Shown: positions 35,157 through 45,683, counted from the first letter of the stretch. The stretch is 64,000 bases of DNA from Butyrivibrio sp. M55 (GCF_900116865.1 NZ_FPCD01000007.1:62001-126000); one strand, 5' to 3'. Numbers and translations: made by a program. The notes: a model not told the origin generated them from the letters alone.

Positions 35157-36130
35157 AAGATATAAAAAGATACAGGATAATAAAGAAAATCGGAGAGGGC
35201 GGAACAAGCGCTGTCTATGCGGCAAGTGATACGCGTACCGGCAAGAAGGTGACGGTCAAAGTTCTTAAGAAGGAGAGTATCAAGGCAAAGGCGTCTTTGG
35301 AAGATGAGGCGTTAATGTTAAAGAGGCTCAATTATCCGGGAATACAGAAACTTGTAGATTATGAAGACGGATTTATGGTCACGCAGTATATCTCGGGAAA
35401 CAGTCTTTCGGAGAAACTTCGGATGAACGGAGTTTTTTCCGAGAAAGAGACTGTTGGAATTGCAATCGAGCTTATCAGGATACTTAAGTATCTTCACGGA
35501 CTGCGGGAACCTGTGATATACAGGGATCTTAAGCCGGCGAACATTATAATTGGCAAGGATGGAAAGGTGCATCTGATAGATTTCGGAGCGGCGAGAATCT
35601 ACAGAAAAGGAGAGAAATCTGATACGTCTTATCTCGGAACTGTAGGATTTGCGGCGCCGGAACAGTACGGGACTCTGGGCCAAACAGATCCAAAGACGGA
35701 TATATATTGCTTTGGGATGACTCTTTTGCAGATGACAACAGGGATAGATATCAAGAACGAAGCGGCACTTGAAAACTTTAAGCTAAACGGAGCGCCGGGG
35801 CTTTCAGGCGATTTCGTTAAGATAATAAATAAATGCATAAAGCCGGGGCGCGATGACAGGTTTAGATCCTGTGGTGAGATAGAGAAAGCTCTTTTGGACA
35901 GTATTGTGAAAAGAAAACGTGACATTGCTGTCAGATATATAAAGAGAGGCATTGCAGTAGCGGCCGTTGCTGCGACAATGTCGGGAGTAATCTTGTACGC
36001 GGAACCTGTCATGAATTACGTTGAGAGTGATGCAAAAGAGCGCGTGCCCGCATTTAAGGGACGATTATATACTGCAAAAGAGAGAATAGCTGAATTTATT
36101 GATAAAGAATTTTTTCAGGAGGGGAAATGA
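35153..36130 (+). CDS. Membrane-anchored Ser/Thr protein kinase without PASTA domains
   Basis: 325 residues from the ATG at 35153, which overlaps the phosphatase stop. Kinase domain about 1-250: glycine loop GEGGTSAVY, VKVLKK lysine, catalytic YRDLKPANI (the usual histidine of HRD is tyrosine), DFGAAR and the APEQYG segment. A membrane span at about 265-287 leaves only about 38 residues outside. There are no PASTA repeats, so it is not the usual PrkC/StkP wall-sensing kinase. Its signal is likely received by a partner. Confidence 0.92.
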   Translation: MKDIKRYRIIKKIGEGGTSAVYAASDTRTGKKVTVKVLKKESIKAKASLEDEALMLKRLNYPGIQKLVDYEDGFMVTQYISGNSLSEKLRMNGVFSEKETVGIAIELIRILKYLHGLREPVIYRDLKPANIIIGKDGKVHLIDFGAARIYRKGEKSDTSYLGTVGFAAPEQYGTLGQTDPKTDIYCFGMTLLQMTTGIDIKNEAALENFKLNGAPGLSGDFVKIINKCIKPGRDDRFRSCGEIEKALLDSIVKRKRDIAVRYIKRGIAVAAVAATMSGVILYAEPVMNYVESDAKERVPAFKGRLYTAKERIAEFIDKEFFQEGK

Positions 36131-36363
36131 TTATTTTTTTATACACATTCGGAGTGATATTTATAGGAATCATGATGATACTGGGACTAGCGAGTCTGCT
36201 TACGAAAGGCGGCGCAAAGCCTGAGATATCTGAGGGAGATGCGACTGCCGCAATGTGCACGACGCAGCTCCTGGATCATATCGATACAAAGAGGAATACT
36301 TTTTGCGATGATTTCGTGATTGAACAGGATATGGTCTATACATATGATTCGTTTAATCTTTGA
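36127..36363 (+). CDS. Small single-span membrane protein, unrecognised
   Basis: 78 residues. One hydrophobic segment (about 1-27) is followed by a hydrophilic tail of about 50 residues that contains two cysteines (TAAMCTTQ, NTFCDDF). I do not recognise a family. AGGAGGGG five bases before the ATG is a very strong ribosome-binding site, and the start overlaps the kinase stop (ATGA). The conserved-looking three-gene coupling suggests it works with the kinase, for instance as a sensor or anchor; that is inference. Confidence 0.65.
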   Translation: MIIFLYTFGVIFIGIMMILGLASLLTKGGAKPEISEGDATAAMCTTQLLDHIDTKRNTFCDDFVIEQDMVYTYDSFNL

Positions 36364-36440
36364 TTGTAATATGATAAAATATCCTATGTTGGTTTCATGT
36401 TTATAACTATGAAATTCAAAAAGAAAACACGAGGATATTT

Positions 36441-37373
36441 ATGGATATTTCAGTAGTTATCCCTGTATACGGATGCAGGGAGGCGGTACCCGAACTATAT
36501 AAGAGGCTTGTTGCAACGCTTGAAAATGCAGGAAAATCCTTTGAGATAATCATGGTGGACGACCATTGCCCGCAGAAATCGTGGGAAGAGATCGAAAAGC
36601 TCTGCGCTAAGGATAAGCGCGTTGTGGGAATAAAACTTTCAAGGAACTTTGGACAGATGCGTGCGATAACCGCAGGTCTTGAGAAGTCGACAGGAGATCT
36701 TGTTTCTGTAATGGACTGCGATCTTCAGGACAGACCTGAGTTTTTGCCACTGTTTTTGGACAAGATAGAGGAAGGTTACGATATCGTATATTCCAAGCGA
36801 AAAGAAAGAAAGGATACCTTTATTGTAAAAGCTTTATCAAGATCTTTTTACGCTGTATATAATAAGCTCTCAGACATGAAGTACGACTTCGAGGTGGGTA
36901 ATTACAGCGTTGCAAAAAGAAAAGTCGTAGATTCTTTTCTTAAGATGAAAGAGCAGACCAGAGATTACATCATGTTCCTCATGTGGCTTGGCTATAATGA
37001 CACAACCATCGAGCTTGAGTCGGATGAAAGATTTGCGGGAAAGTCGTCATATACTTTCAGCAAAAAAGTTAATCTTGCGATCAGCCTTATTACCGCTCAG
37101 TCCAACAAGCCGCTGTTTATGGCGGTTAAGCTTGGATTTGCACTTTCATGTGCGGCATTTATATTTTTGATCTATCTTGTTATTAGAAATTACGCTGTGA
37201 GAGATCTGGATATAGGCTGGCCTTCAGTCATTGCATCGATATATATGATGGGCGGACTTATGCTGAGCGCCTTGGGAATAGTCGGGATATACATAGGAAA
37301 TATCTTTTCCGAGAGTAAAGGAAGACCTATTTATATTATTGACGAAATGCTTAACCGACACGAAGAGGAGTAG
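36441..37373 (+). CDS. Family 2 glycosyltransferase with two C-terminal membrane spans
   Basis: 310 residues. The GT-A domain (about 1-220) has VVIPVYGC at the start and the metal-binding DCDLQD (about 92-97). Two membrane spans follow at about 231-253 and 262-290. This is the layout of dolichol/undecaprenyl-phosphate sugar transferases such as GtrB and ArnC. It would move a sugar to a lipid carrier. It resembles the protein at 61500. Followed after three bases by an ATP-grasp gene. Confidence 0.85.
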   Translation: MDISVVIPVYGCREAVPELYKRLVATLENAGKSFEIIMVDDHCPQKSWEEIEKLCAKDKRVVGIKLSRNFGQMRAITAGLEKSTGDLVSVMDCDLQDRPEFLPLFLDKIEEGYDIVYSKRKERKDTFIVKALSRSFYAVYNKLSDMKYDFEVGNYSVAKRKVVDSFLKMKEQTRDYIMFLMWLGYNDTTIELESDERFAGKSSYTFSKKVNLAISLITAQSNKPLFMAVKLGFALSCAAFIFLIYLVIRNYAVRDLDIGWPSVIASIYMMGGLMLSALGIVGIYIGNIFSESKGRPIYIIDEMLNRHEEE

Positions 37374-37376
37374 TAT

Positions 37377-38513
37377 ATGAAAAAACTGGCGATCATCGGC
37401 GCTTCATATCTTCAGAATCCGCTGATTTTAAAGGCAAAAGAAATGGGACTTGAAACTCATGTGTTCGCATGGGGCGTCGGAGATGTAGGAGAAGCTACGG
37501 CCGATTTCTTTTATCCGATAAGTATTGTTGAAAAAGAGGCTATCTGTGAGAAGTGCAAAGAGATAGGAATTGACGGAATATGCAGTATAGCATCCGATCT
37601 TGCGATGCTGACTGTAAACTATGTTGCAGATAAGATGGGGCTTTCGGGCAATTCGCTTTCATGCACGTACAAGTCGACCAATAAGTTTGCAATGAGAAAT
37701 GCCCTTACGGAAAAGAATGTTCCGTGCCCTAAATACGTTTTGGCTGATGACTCGGTCAATGTTGATGAGCTTGGATTTGAATATCCTATAATCGTAAAGC
37801 CCACGGACAGATCCGGAAGCAGGGCTGTTACGAAGCTTAAGTCAAAGTCGGGAATCATGGCTGCGATAGCATCTGCAAGAGATGTGAGCTTTGAGAAGAC
37901 CGCGATCATCGAGGAATTCGTTGAGGGAAAAGAGTACAGTGTTGAGTGTATCTCATACAACGGGAAACATACACTTCTTGCCGTGACCGAGAAGTTCACA
38001 ACGGGAAGCCCGAATTTCATCGAGACCGGACACTTTGAGCCTGCACCTGTAGATGAAAAGACTTATGAGAACATCAGAAACGTTATATACGGCGCACTTG
38101 ATGCGCTTGAGATAGAGAATGGCGCGTCACATTCCGAGATTCTTATCCGCGAAGACGGCGTTATCAAGATCGTTGAGATTGGCGGAAGGATGGGCGGCGA
38201 CTGTATCGGAAGCTCACTTGTGCAGCTGACTACCGGCATTGATTTTGTCAAAGCGGTTATTGATGTGGCTCTTGGAAACGAGCCCGACCTCACTCCCGGC
38301 AAGAAGCATAACGCTGCGGGAATCAAGTTTGTTTTCTGTCAGGAAGATGCTGATTACTGCAATGAGGTTTGTGCTAAGTATAAGGATCTTGTTGTAGAAA
38401 GCAGTGTTGAAGAGATTACCGACAGAAAAGTTGTGGACAGCTCTTCCAGATTTGGATACTTTATCGTTGCGGGCGATGACGCGAAGCTGGTTCGGGACAT
38501 TGTGGCGAAGTAA
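37377..38513 (+). CDS. ATP-grasp superfamily ligase
   Basis: 378 residues with an N-terminal Rossmann-like preATP-grasp domain (LAIIGASYLQNP), a central ATP-grasp fold (about 100-300: PIIVKPTDRSGSRAV, IIEEFVEGKEYSVE, EIGGRMGGDCIG) and a small C-terminal domain. It resembles carbamoyl-phosphate synthase/PurK-type ligases that form an amide or peptide-like bond using ATP. The substrate is unknown. The closely spaced glycosyltransferase suggests modification of a surface glycan or lipid-linked sugar. Confidence 0.8.
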   Translation: MKKLAIIGASYLQNPLILKAKEMGLETHVFAWGVGDVGEATADFFYPISIVEKEAICEKCKEIGIDGICSIASDLAMLTVNYVADKMGLSGNSLSCTYKSTNKFAMRNALTEKNVPCPKYVLADDSVNVDELGFEYPIIVKPTDRSGSRAVTKLKSKSGIMAAIASARDVSFEKTAIIEEFVEGKEYSVECISYNGKHTLLAVTEKFTTGSPNFIETGHFEPAPVDEKTYENIRNVIYGALDALEIENGASHSEILIREDGVIKIVEIGGRMGGDCIGSSLVQLTTGIDFVKAVIDVALGNEPDLTPGKKHNAAGIKFVFCQEDADYCNEVCAKYKDLVVESSVEEITDRKVVDSSSRFGYFIVAGDDAKLVRDIVAK

Positions 38514-38516
38514 ATA

Positions 38517-38545
38517 TTGCGAACATGTGTTCAAATTTTTATAGA
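38517..38545 (+). promoter_or_regulatory. SOS promoter of uvrBA with LexA box
   Basis: TTGCGA at 38517-38522, 17 bp, TATAGA at 38540-38545. The LexA box CGAACATGTGTTCA (38520-38533) overlaps the -35 and spacer and differs from the Gram-positive consensus CGAACRNRYGTTYG only in its last base. Its position would let LexA block RNA polymerase until DNA damage. Confidence 0.85.
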
Positions 38546-38557
38546 CGCGTGTATTGT

Positions 38558-38598
38558 GAAATGATATACTGTAACGGCAGTATATCATTTCTTTTTTT
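38558..38598 (+). terminator. Strong terminator-like hairpin in the uvrB leader
   Basis: GAAATGATATACTG pairs perfectly over 14 bp with CAGTATATCATTTC across six bases, then seven T residues. It begins about six bases after the predicted start of the SOS promoter and ends 14 bp before the uvrB ATG. It either ends transcripts of the upstream gene or attenuates uvrBA. Confidence 0.8.
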
Positions 38599-38612
38599 GA
38601 GGGAATTGTGAT

Positions 38613-40604
38613 ATGGATTTCAAATTACACTCTGAATTTAAGCCTACAGGCGATCAGCCGCAGGCAATAAAGGAATTGGTTGAGGGATTCAAAGCGGGAA
38701 ACCAGTTTGAAACTCTTCTAGGCGTTACGGGATCGGGTAAGACGTTCACTATGGCGAATGTCATAGCGGCGCTAAATAAACCTACGCTGATTATCAGCCA
38801 TAACAAGACTCTCGCGGGTCAGCTCTATGGCGAGATGAAGGAGTTTTTTCCGGAAAACGCAGTTGAATACTTCGTATCTTACTACGATTATTACCAGCCT
38901 GAAGCGTATGTTCCTCAGACAGATACATATATTGCAAAAGATTCGTCGATAAATGATGAGATTGATAAGCTTAGACTTTCGGCAACGGCGTCACTTTCTG
39001 AGAGGAAGGATGTTATCGTTGTTGCCAGCGTATCTTGTATATACGGACTTGGAAGCCCCGATGAATTTAAGGGAATGTCAATTTCACTTCGCCCGGGAAT
39101 GCAGAAGGACAGAGACAAGACGATAGAAGAGCTCGTTGCGATACAGTATACGAGAAACGATCTTGAGCTCGGAAGATGTAATTTCAGGGTAAGAGGCGAT
39201 ACGATAGAGGTTTTTCCCGCCAATGCGGATGACTACCTGATAAGGATAGAGTTCTTTGGCGATGAGATAGACAGGATTACTGAGATTGAACCTGTCACAG
39301 CTAAGGTAAGAAATGAGCTTTCGCACGTTATGATCTATCCTGCTTCACATTATGTTGTTCCTCAGGAGAAGATCAACATGGCGTGTGTTGAGATTGAGAA
39401 GGAACTTGAGGAACAGATCAAGTTCTTTAAGGGAGAGGACAGACTTATTGAGGCTCAGAGAATCTCTGAGCGAACCAATTTTGATATAGAAATGCTTAAG
39501 GAGACGGGCTTTTGCTCGGGAATCGAGAACTATTCAAGACATCTTAACTTTATGGCGCCGGGCGAACCGCCGCTTACTCTTTTGGATTTCTTTGACAGAG
39601 ATTTCCTGATAATCGTTGATGAGTCACATATGACGATTCCACAGGTCGGTGCCATGTATCACGGAGACAGGAGCAGGAAACTTACGCTTGTTGATTATGG
39701 ATTCAGGCTTCCGTCTGCGCTTGATAACAGACCGCTTAATTTTGAGGAGTTCGAATCGCACATTGACCAGATGCTCTTTTGCTCCGCTACTCCGGGAAAA
39801 TATGAGGAAGAGCATGAACTTCTAAGGACCGAGCAGGTAATAAGACCTACGGGACTTCTTGATCCTGAGATTTCCGTACGCCCTGTTGAGGGACAGATTG
39901 ACGATCTCATAGGTGAGATTCGTACAGAGATAGATAAGAAGAATAAGGTTCTTGTGACTACACTCACCAAGAGAATGGCTGAGGATCTGACTGAGTACCT
40001 TGCAGAGTCGGGAATAAGGGTAAAATACCTTCATTCCGATATCGATACGCTTGAAAGAGCTGAGATAATCAGAGATATGCGCCTTGATGTCTTTGATGTT
40101 CTTGTCGGAATCAACCTTTTGAGAGAAGGACTTGATATTCCGGAAATATCACTTGTTGCGATAATTGACGCGGACAAAGAGGGATTCCTTCGTTCGGAGA
40201 CGTCGCTTATTCAGACAATCGGCCGTGCTGCGCGTAATGCGGAAGGACACGTTATCATGTACGCCGATAATATGACGGAGTCAATGCAGAAAGCCATCGA
40301 TGAAACGGCGAGAAGACGTAAGATTCAGGAAGAATACAATAAGGAACACGGAGTAACTCCGCAGACAATAAAGAAGGCGGTAAGAGAGCTTATCGCGGTT
40401 ACCAAGGCTATCGCCAAGGAAGAAGTTAAATTTGAAAAAGATCCTGAGGCAATGGATAAGGATGAACTTGAGAAACTTATCGGACAGGTTCAGAAGAAGA
40501 TGAAACGTGCGGCTACGGAGCTAGACTTTGAGACTGCAGCGACACTCAGAGATCAGATGATTGAACTTAAGAAAATCTATAACGACCTGACAGAAGGTAA
40601 ATAA
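38613..40604 (+). CDS. uvrB: Excinuclease ABC subunit B
   Basis: 663 residues. Helicase motif I GVTGSGKT (about 38-45), the beta-hairpin region [19 protein letters not shown]-like DESHMTIPQ, motif [12 protein letters not shown] and a C-terminal UVR domain (about 625-655) that binds UvrC. UvrB verifies DNA damage handed over by UvrA. Followed 28 bp later by uvrA. Confidence 0.98.
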   Translation: MDFKLHSEFKPTGDQPQAIKELVEGFKAGNQFETLLGVTGSGKTFTMANVIAALNKPTLIISHNKTLAGQLYGEMKEFFPENAVEYFVSYYDYYQPEAYVPQTDTYIAKDSSINDEIDKLRLSATASLSERKDVIVVASVSCIYGLGSPDEFKGMSISLRPGMQKDRDKTIEELVAIQYTRNDLELGRCNFRVRGDTIEVFPANADDYLIRIEFFGDEIDRITEIEPVTAKVRNELSHVMIYPASHYVVPQEKINMACVEIEKELEEQIKFFKGEDRLIEAQRISERTNFDIEMLKETGFCSGIENYSRHLNFMAPGEPPLTLLDFFDRDFLIIVDESHMTIPQVGAMYHGDRSRKLTLVDYGFRLPSALDNRPLNFEEFESHIDQMLFCSATPGKYEEEHELLRTEQVIRPTGLLDPEISVRPVEGQIDDLIGEIRTEIDKKNKVLVTTLTKRMAEDLTEYLAESGIRVKYLHSDIDTLERAEIIRDMRLDVFDVLVGINLLREGLDIPEISLVAIIDADKEGFLRSETSLIQTIGRAARNAEGHVIMYADNMTESMQKAIDETARRRKIQEEYNKEHGVTPQTIKKAVRELIAVTKAIAKEEVKFEKDPEAMDKDELEKLIGQVQKKMKRAATELDFETAATLRDQMIELKKIYNDLTEGK

Positions 40605-40632
40605 CCGGAGACGGATGACAGGAGATAAACGG

Positions 40633-43527
40633 ATGCCGGATAACAGCAGAATGACAAAAAAGAATACGACAGCAAAGAGAATTCTTCCCACGGATATTCA
40701 TGATTACATCAGAGTCCGCGGTGCAGATGAACATAACCTTAAACATGTGAGTGTTAAGATTCCGAGGGAGACTCTGACCGTTTTTACGGGACTTTCGGGA
40801 TCGGGTAAGTCTTCGCTTGCTTTTGATACCATTTTTGCGGAAGGTCAGAGAAGGTACATGGAGTCGCTCTCATCTTACGCAAGAATGTTTCTGGGACAGA
40901 TGGATAAGCCTAATGTCGAGAGGATCGAAGGACTTTCTCCTACAATCTCTATAGATCAGAAGTCCACTAACAAGAATCCCAGATCGACTGTGGGAACGGT
41001 TACCGAGATATACGATCACTTCAGATTGTTGTATGCAAGAATAGGTATACCGCATTGTCCTAACTGCGGAAGAGAGATAAGAAGACAGACGGTTGACGAG
41101 ATGTGCGACCAGATCATGGCGCTCGGCGACGGAACCAAGCTCCAGCTTCTTGCACCTGTTGTAAGAGGCAAAAAAGGTGAGCATGCCAAGACTCTGGACA
41201 GGGCAAAAAGAGCGGGTTACGTCAGAGTAAGAATTGACGGAAGTCAGTATGAGCTTTCTGAAGAGATAAAGCTTGATAAGAACATCAAGCATAATATAGA
41301 AGTAATAGTTGACAGAATTGTCATAAGAGATGACAACGAGAATCTAAGGAAGAGACTTGCTGATTCAATAGAGAGTGCCCTGCAGCTTGCGGAGGGACTT
41401 CTTACTGTTGATGTGGTGGATGGAAAAGAGCTTAATTTCAGTCAGAATTTTGCTTGCCCCGATTGCGGGATCAGCATTCCCGAGATTGAACCCAGAAGTT
41501 TTTCATTCAATAATCCTTTCGGAGCCTGCCCTGACTGTGCGGGACTTGGATATAAGATGGAGTTTGACGAAGATCTCATGATCCCCGACAAGACTCTTTC
41601 AATAAATGACGGATGTATTGTTGTTATGGGATGGCAGTCTGCAAATAAGGAAGGAAGCTTTAGTAATGCGACTTTGAAAGCGCTCGCCAAAGCGTATAAG
41701 TTCAGCCTTGATACTCCTTTCTGCGATCTTCCCGAGAAGGTAAGACATATGCTCATACACGGAGCTGACAAGACTGTCAATGTTCATTACAAGGGTTCAA
41801 GAGGTGAGGGTGATTATCCGATTCTTTTTGACGGACTTATCAAGAATGTTGAACAGAGATACAGAGAGACTTTTTCTGAGACGGCGAAGGCTGAATATCA
41901 GGAGTTTATGAGAATCACTCCCTGTCAGCTTTGCGGCGGACAGAGACTTAAGAAGGAATCACTGGCGGTTACCATAGACGATAAGAATATCTATGAGATC
42001 ACATCGATGTCTGTAGATGAACTTCAGAACTACCTTGAAAATCTAAAGCTTAGTGAGCATCAGGAACTTGTCGGTGCTCAGGTTCTGAAAGAAATCAGGG
42101 CGAGAGTGGGATTTCTTGTGGATGTAGGACTGGGTTATCTTTCGCTTTCGAGAGCCACGGGAACACTTTCGGGCGGCGAGGCGCAGAGAATAAGACTCGC
42201 TACACAGATCGGTTCGGGTCTTTGCGGAGTATGCTATATCCTTGATGAGCCGAGTATCGGACTTCATCAGAGGGATAACGATAAGCTTCTTAATACGCTC
42301 AAGAATCTCAGAGACCTTGGAAATACTCTTATTGTAGTAGAACATGATGAAGATACTATGAGAGAGGCTGACTATATTGTTGATGTGGGACCGGGGGCGG
42401 GCTCAAGAGGCGGTAAGATCGTTGCTACGGGAACTGCCGAAGATATCATGAAAGTCGAGGAGTCGATAACCGGCCAGTATCTGGCAGGCAAACTTAAGAT
42501 CGACGTTCCGGAAGTCAGAAGAGAGCCGAAGGGATGGCTTAAGGTGCTCGGTGCGAGTGAGAATAACTTAAGAAATATAGATATTGATGTTCCGCTTGGC
42601 GTACTTACCATAGTTACGGGAGTTTCGGGCTCCGGAAAGAGCTCTTTTGTCAATGAGATACTCTACAAGCATCTTGCGAGAGATCTTAACAGGGCTAGAT
42701 GTATACCCGGAAAACACAAGGGGATTGAAGGGCTTGAGCAGGTTGATAAGGTTATCGCTATCGATCAGTCGCCTATCGGAAGAACTCCGAGATCAAACCC
42801 CGCGACATATACGGGCGTGTTTGATATGATAAGGGATCTTTTTGCAGGTACTCCCGATGCGAAAGCAAGAGGATACAAGAAGGGAAGGTTCTCGTTTAAC
42901 GTTAAAGGCGGAAGATGTGAAGCCTGCGGCGGTGACGGAATTATCAAGATTGAAATGCATTTCCTTCCGGATGTATATGTTCCGTGCGAGGTCTGCGGAG
43001 GAAAGCGTTATAACCACGAGACTCTTGAAGTCAGATATAAAGGAAAGAATATTTATGATGTTCTTGATATGACGGTTGAAGAGGCACTTACTTTCTTTGA
43101 AAATGTTAAGACGATTAAGAGAAAGATACAGACTCTTTACGATGTTGGACTTGGATATGTTAAGCTTGGACAGCCCAGTACAGAGCTTTCGGGTGGTGAG
43201 GCACAGAGAATTAAGCTTGCGACGGAGCTTAGTAAGGTGGGAACGGGCAAGACGGTCTATATTCTTGATGAGCCTACGACAGGACTTCATTTTGCCGATG
43301 TTCAGAAGCTTGTGAAGATAATGCATGAGCTGGTAGAGCAGGGAAATACGGTTGTTGTTATTGAGCATAATCTTGATGTCATCAAAACAGGAGATTACAT
43401 CATAGATATGGGACCTGAAGGCGGCTCTGGCGGCGGAATGGTTGTTGCATGCGGAACGCCGGAAGAAGTTGCCAAGTGCAAGAAGTCATATACCGGAGCA
43501 TACATAAAAAAGATGTTGAAAAAATAA
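40633..43527 (+). CDS. uvrA: Excinuclease ABC subunit A
   Basis: 964 residues from the ATG at 40633, placed by AGGAGA eight bases upstream; an ATG at 40615 is in frame but less well placed. Two ABC modules with Walker [10 protein letters not shown] and GVSGSGKSS and signatures LSGGEAQRI twice. There are zinc-binding C-x2-C pairs (CPNCGR, CPDCG, CEACGG, CEVCGG). The N-terminal extension of about 20 basic residues is unusual but not unique. UvrA scans DNA for bulky lesions. uvrB-uvrA forms one SOS unit. Confidence 0.98.
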   Translation: MPDNSRMTKKNTTAKRILPTDIHDYIRVRGADEHNLKHVSVKIPRETLTVFTGLSGSGKSSLAFDTIFAEGQRRYMESLSSYARMFLGQMDKPNVERIEGLSPTISIDQKSTNKNPRSTVGTVTEIYDHFRLLYARIGIPHCPNCGREIRRQTVDEMCDQIMALGDGTKLQLLAPVVRGKKGEHAKTLDRAKRAGYVRVRIDGSQYELSEEIKLDKNIKHNIEVIVDRIVIRDDNENLRKRLADSIESALQLAEGLLTVDVVDGKELNFSQNFACPDCGISIPEIEPRSFSFNNPFGACPDCAGLGYKMEFDEDLMIPDKTLSINDGCIVVMGWQSANKEGSFSNATLKALAKAYKFSLDTPFCDLPEKVRHMLIHGADKTVNVHYKGSRGEGDYPILFDGLIKNVEQRYRETFSETAKAEYQEFMRITPCQLCGGQRLKKESLAVTIDDKNIYEITSMSVDELQNYLENLKLSEHQELVGAQVLKEIRARVGFLVDVGLGYLSLSRATGTLSGGEAQRIRLATQIGSGLCGVCYILDEPSIGLHQRDNDKLLNTLKNLRDLGNTLIVVEHDEDTMREADYIVDVGPGAGSRGGKIVATGTAEDIMKVEESITGQYLAGKLKIDVPEVRREPKGWLKVLGASENNLRNIDIDVPLGVLTIVTGVSGSGKSSFVNEILYKHLARDLNRARCIPGKHKGIEGLEQVDKVIAIDQSPIGRTPRSNPATYTGVFDMIRDLFAGTPDAKARGYKKGRFSFNVKGGRCEACGGDGIIKIEMHFLPDVYVPCEVCGGKRYNHETLEVRYKGKNIYDVLDMTVEEALTFFENVKTIKRKIQTLYDVGLGYVKLGQPSTELSGGEAQRIKLATELSKVGTGKTVYILDEPTTGLHFADVQKLVKIMHELVEQGNTVVVIEHNLDVIKTGDYIIDMGPEGGSGGGMVVACGTPEEVAKCKKSYTGAYIKKMLKK

Positions 43528-43632
43528 TGATTAATTTTAGCATGGCATTTCCTGAAATGCGCGTAATTTAAGGATTTGCGAAACTCTTTTTCGAGTATGC
43601 GGCTAAAATACTTAAGATTTTAACAGGATACT

Positions 43633-43659
43633 TAAGTTTTGATAGGAAATGTCCGATAT
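43633..43659 (+). promoter_or_regulatory. Sigma-D (flagellar) type promoter upstream of mbl-flgFGJ
   Basis: TAAG, exactly 15 bases, TCCGATAT, close to the sigma-28 consensus TAAA-N15-GCCGATAT. It would start transcription near 43667 with a leader of about 125 nt. In Bacillus subtilis flhO-flhP, the equivalent of flgF-flgG behind mbl, also depend on sigma-D. A 9-bp direct repeat ATACTTAAG (43608-43616 and 43628-43636) overlaps its -35. Confidence 0.65.
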
Positions 43660-43675
43660 TAATAGAGGTAGCCCC

Positions 43676-43704
43676 TTTTAAATCTTTATAAGATGGTTTA
43701 TAAT
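43676..43704 (+). promoter_or_regulatory. Possible sigma-A promoter for mbl
   Basis: A perfect TATAAT at 43699-43704 with a poor -35 (TTTTAA, 17 bp upstream). It could give growth-related expression of mbl besides the flagellar promoter just upstream. The remaining sequence of 43528-43791 shows only a short AT-rich palindrome after uvrA. Confidence 0.4.
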
Positions 43705-43791
43705 GGCAATGTATTATTAACATTTTATTATCCGCACTTATGCGCTAAAATAAATGAATGACACACAGTTTTGAAAGGGGTACCTTAAATT

Positions 43792-44784
43792 ATGCAGTAT
43801 GCAGACATCGGAATTGATTTAGGAACGGCATCTGTTCTCGTTTACATAAGAGGCAAGGGAGTAGTTCTTAAGGAACCTTCTGTAGTAGCTTATGACAGAG
43901 ACACAGAGGAGATCAAGGCAATCGGTGAGGATGCGAGGCTTATGCTTGGCCGTACACCCGGTAATATTGTTGCCGTAAGACCTCTGAGACAGGGAGTTAT
44001 CTCAAACTACAAGATCACTGAGCAGATGATGAGATACTTCATTAAGAAAGCTATCGGAAGGAAAATTCATAGAAAACCTTTTATCGCTGTATGTGTTCCC
44101 AGTGGAGCTACGGAAGTAGAGAAGAAAGCCGTAGAAGATGCTACAAGACTTTGCGGTGCGAGAGATGTTAAGACTATCGAGGAACCTATTGCAGCAGCGA
44201 TCGGAGCAGGAATTGATATTACAAAGCCTTGCGGAAACATGATCGTTGATATAGGTGGCGGTACATCTGATATTGCAGTTATCTCACTCGGCGGAACGGT
44301 TGTAAGCACATCCGTCAAGGTCGCAGGAGATGATTTTGATGAGGCAATTGTTCGTTACATGAGAAAGAAGCACAATCTTCTTATCGGTGACAGAACTGCC
44401 GAAGATATAAAGATTAAGATCGGTTCAGCTTATCCGAGACCGGAAGATGATTTCCTGGATGTAAGAGGACGTAACCTTGTTACAGGTCTTCCCAAGACTG
44501 TAAGAGTATCTTCTGAAGAGACAGAAGAGGCACTCAGAGAGCCTACATCCCAGATCATCGAGGCTATTCACAGCGTTCTTGAGAATACACCTCCGGAACT
44601 TGCAGCGGATATTGCTGACAGAGGAATAGTTCTTACAGGTGGCGGAGCACTTCTTCGCGGACTTGAGGATCTTATCTATTCCAAGACCGGAATCAATACT
44701 ATGACAGCAGAGGATCCTATGACAGCGGTTGCCATCGGAACCGGCCGTTATGTAGAGTTTATTGTAGGTTATCATCAGGATTGA
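43792..44784 (+). CDS. mbl: MreB-family rod-shape actin (Mbl-like)
   Basis: 330 residues. Actin-fold phosphate loops: DIGIDLGTASVLVY at the start and IVDIGGGTSDIAVISLGG (about 149-166), then an adenosine motif LTGGGALLRGL (about 283-293). It forms membrane-bound filaments that direct wall elongation. The gene order with flgF and flgG downstream equals Bacillus mbl-flhO-flhP, so Mbl fits best among the MreB paralogues. GAAAGGGG precedes the ATG. Confidence 0.92.
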   Translation: MQYADIGIDLGTASVLVYIRGKGVVLKEPSVVAYDRDTEEIKAIGEDARLMLGRTPGNIVAVRPLRQGVISNYKITEQMMRYFIKKAIGRKIHRKPFIAVCVPSGATEVEKKAVEDATRLCGARDVKTIEEPIAAAIGAGIDITKPCGNMIVDIGGGTSDIAVISLGGTVVSTSVKVAGDDFDEAIVRYMRKKHNLLIGDRTAEDIKIKIGSAYPRPEDDFLDVRGRNLVTGLPKTVRVSSEETEEALREPTSQIIEAIHSVLENTPPELAADIADRGIVLTGGGALLRGLEDLIYSKTGINTMTAEDPMTAVAIGTGRYVEFIVGYHQD

Positions 44785-44852
44785 TGATCTGCGATAATAT
44801 ATATCAAGGATTGAACTATAAAGAATAACCAGGATGGTATGAGGGAAAGAGA

Positions 44853-45683
44853 ATGGTAAAAGGTCTTTATACTGCTTACACAGGAATGATCAACGAGCAG
44901 CACAGAATGGATGTGCTGACCAACAATCTTGCCAATGCCAACACAAACGGTTTTAAGAAGGAAGGCACAACATCACAGTCTTTCAGTGATCAGCTTGCGC
45001 TTAAAATTAAAGATTATACTGATGCCCCGTTCACTGCGCGTGGACTGGGCATTATTAATCCGGGTGTAAAGATTGGCGAAGGCTATGTTGATTGGTCCGA
45101 AGGTCCCATGAAAGAGACCGGAAACAAATATGACATGGCTATCGGCGGATATGGTTTCTTTGGAATCGAATATACGAACAAGGCTAAGAATATTGAGAGA
45201 GATCTTCCGAATCAGACCAATATAATGTATACCAGAGACGGTAACTTTACGGTTACAGCCGAGGGAGAGCTTGTTACTCAGGACGGAGACTTTGTTCTTT
45301 CACAGGACGGAGGACATATTGAACTTGATCCGTCACTTCCCGTAGAAGTCAGCATGAACGGTAATATTGTACAGGACGGTGAGGTTGTTGCCCAGATCGG
45401 AATATTTGATTTTGAGAAGACAACATATCCTGACGGACGTATCTCATATGACAATCTTGAGCACTACGGAGAAAATATGTATATTCCCGTAAACGGAGCC
45501 AATCCTATAGAGGGAACCGGACGTGTTTACTCGGGATTTTTGGAGCAGTCAAATGTTTCTGTTGTTGATGAGATGGTAAATATGATTGCGGTTCAGAGAA
45601 ACTACGATACAAACCAGAGAATGATCACAACAATCGATGATACACTTGATATTGCCGCAAATCAGCTTGGCAGACTTTCATAA
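44853..45683 (+). CDS. flgF: Flagellar basal-body rod protein (FlgF/FlhO-like)
   Basis: 276 residues. N-terminal Flg_bb_rod motif (about 6-35, TGMINEQHRMDVLTNNLANANT) and C-terminal flagellar basal-body domain (about 230-275, SNVSVVDEMVNMIAVQRNYDTN). The C-terminal NMIAVQRNYDTNQR motif and middle D1-like domain are typical of rod and hook proteins. It is exported through the flagellar type III system. First of two paralogous rod genes behind mbl. Confidence 0.92.
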   Translation: MVKGLYTAYTGMINEQHRMDVLTNNLANANTNGFKKEGTTSQSFSDQLALKIKDYTDAPFTARGLGIINPGVKIGEGYVDWSEGPMKETGNKYDMAIGGYGFFGIEYTNKAKNIERDLPNQTNIMYTRDGNFTVTAEGELVTQDGDFVLSQDGGHIELDPSLPVEVSMNGNIVQDGEVVAQIGIFDFEKTTYPDGRISYDNLEHYGENMYIPVNGANPIEGTGRVYSGFLEQSNVSVVDEMVNMIAVQRNYDTNQRMITTIDDTLDIAANQLGRLS

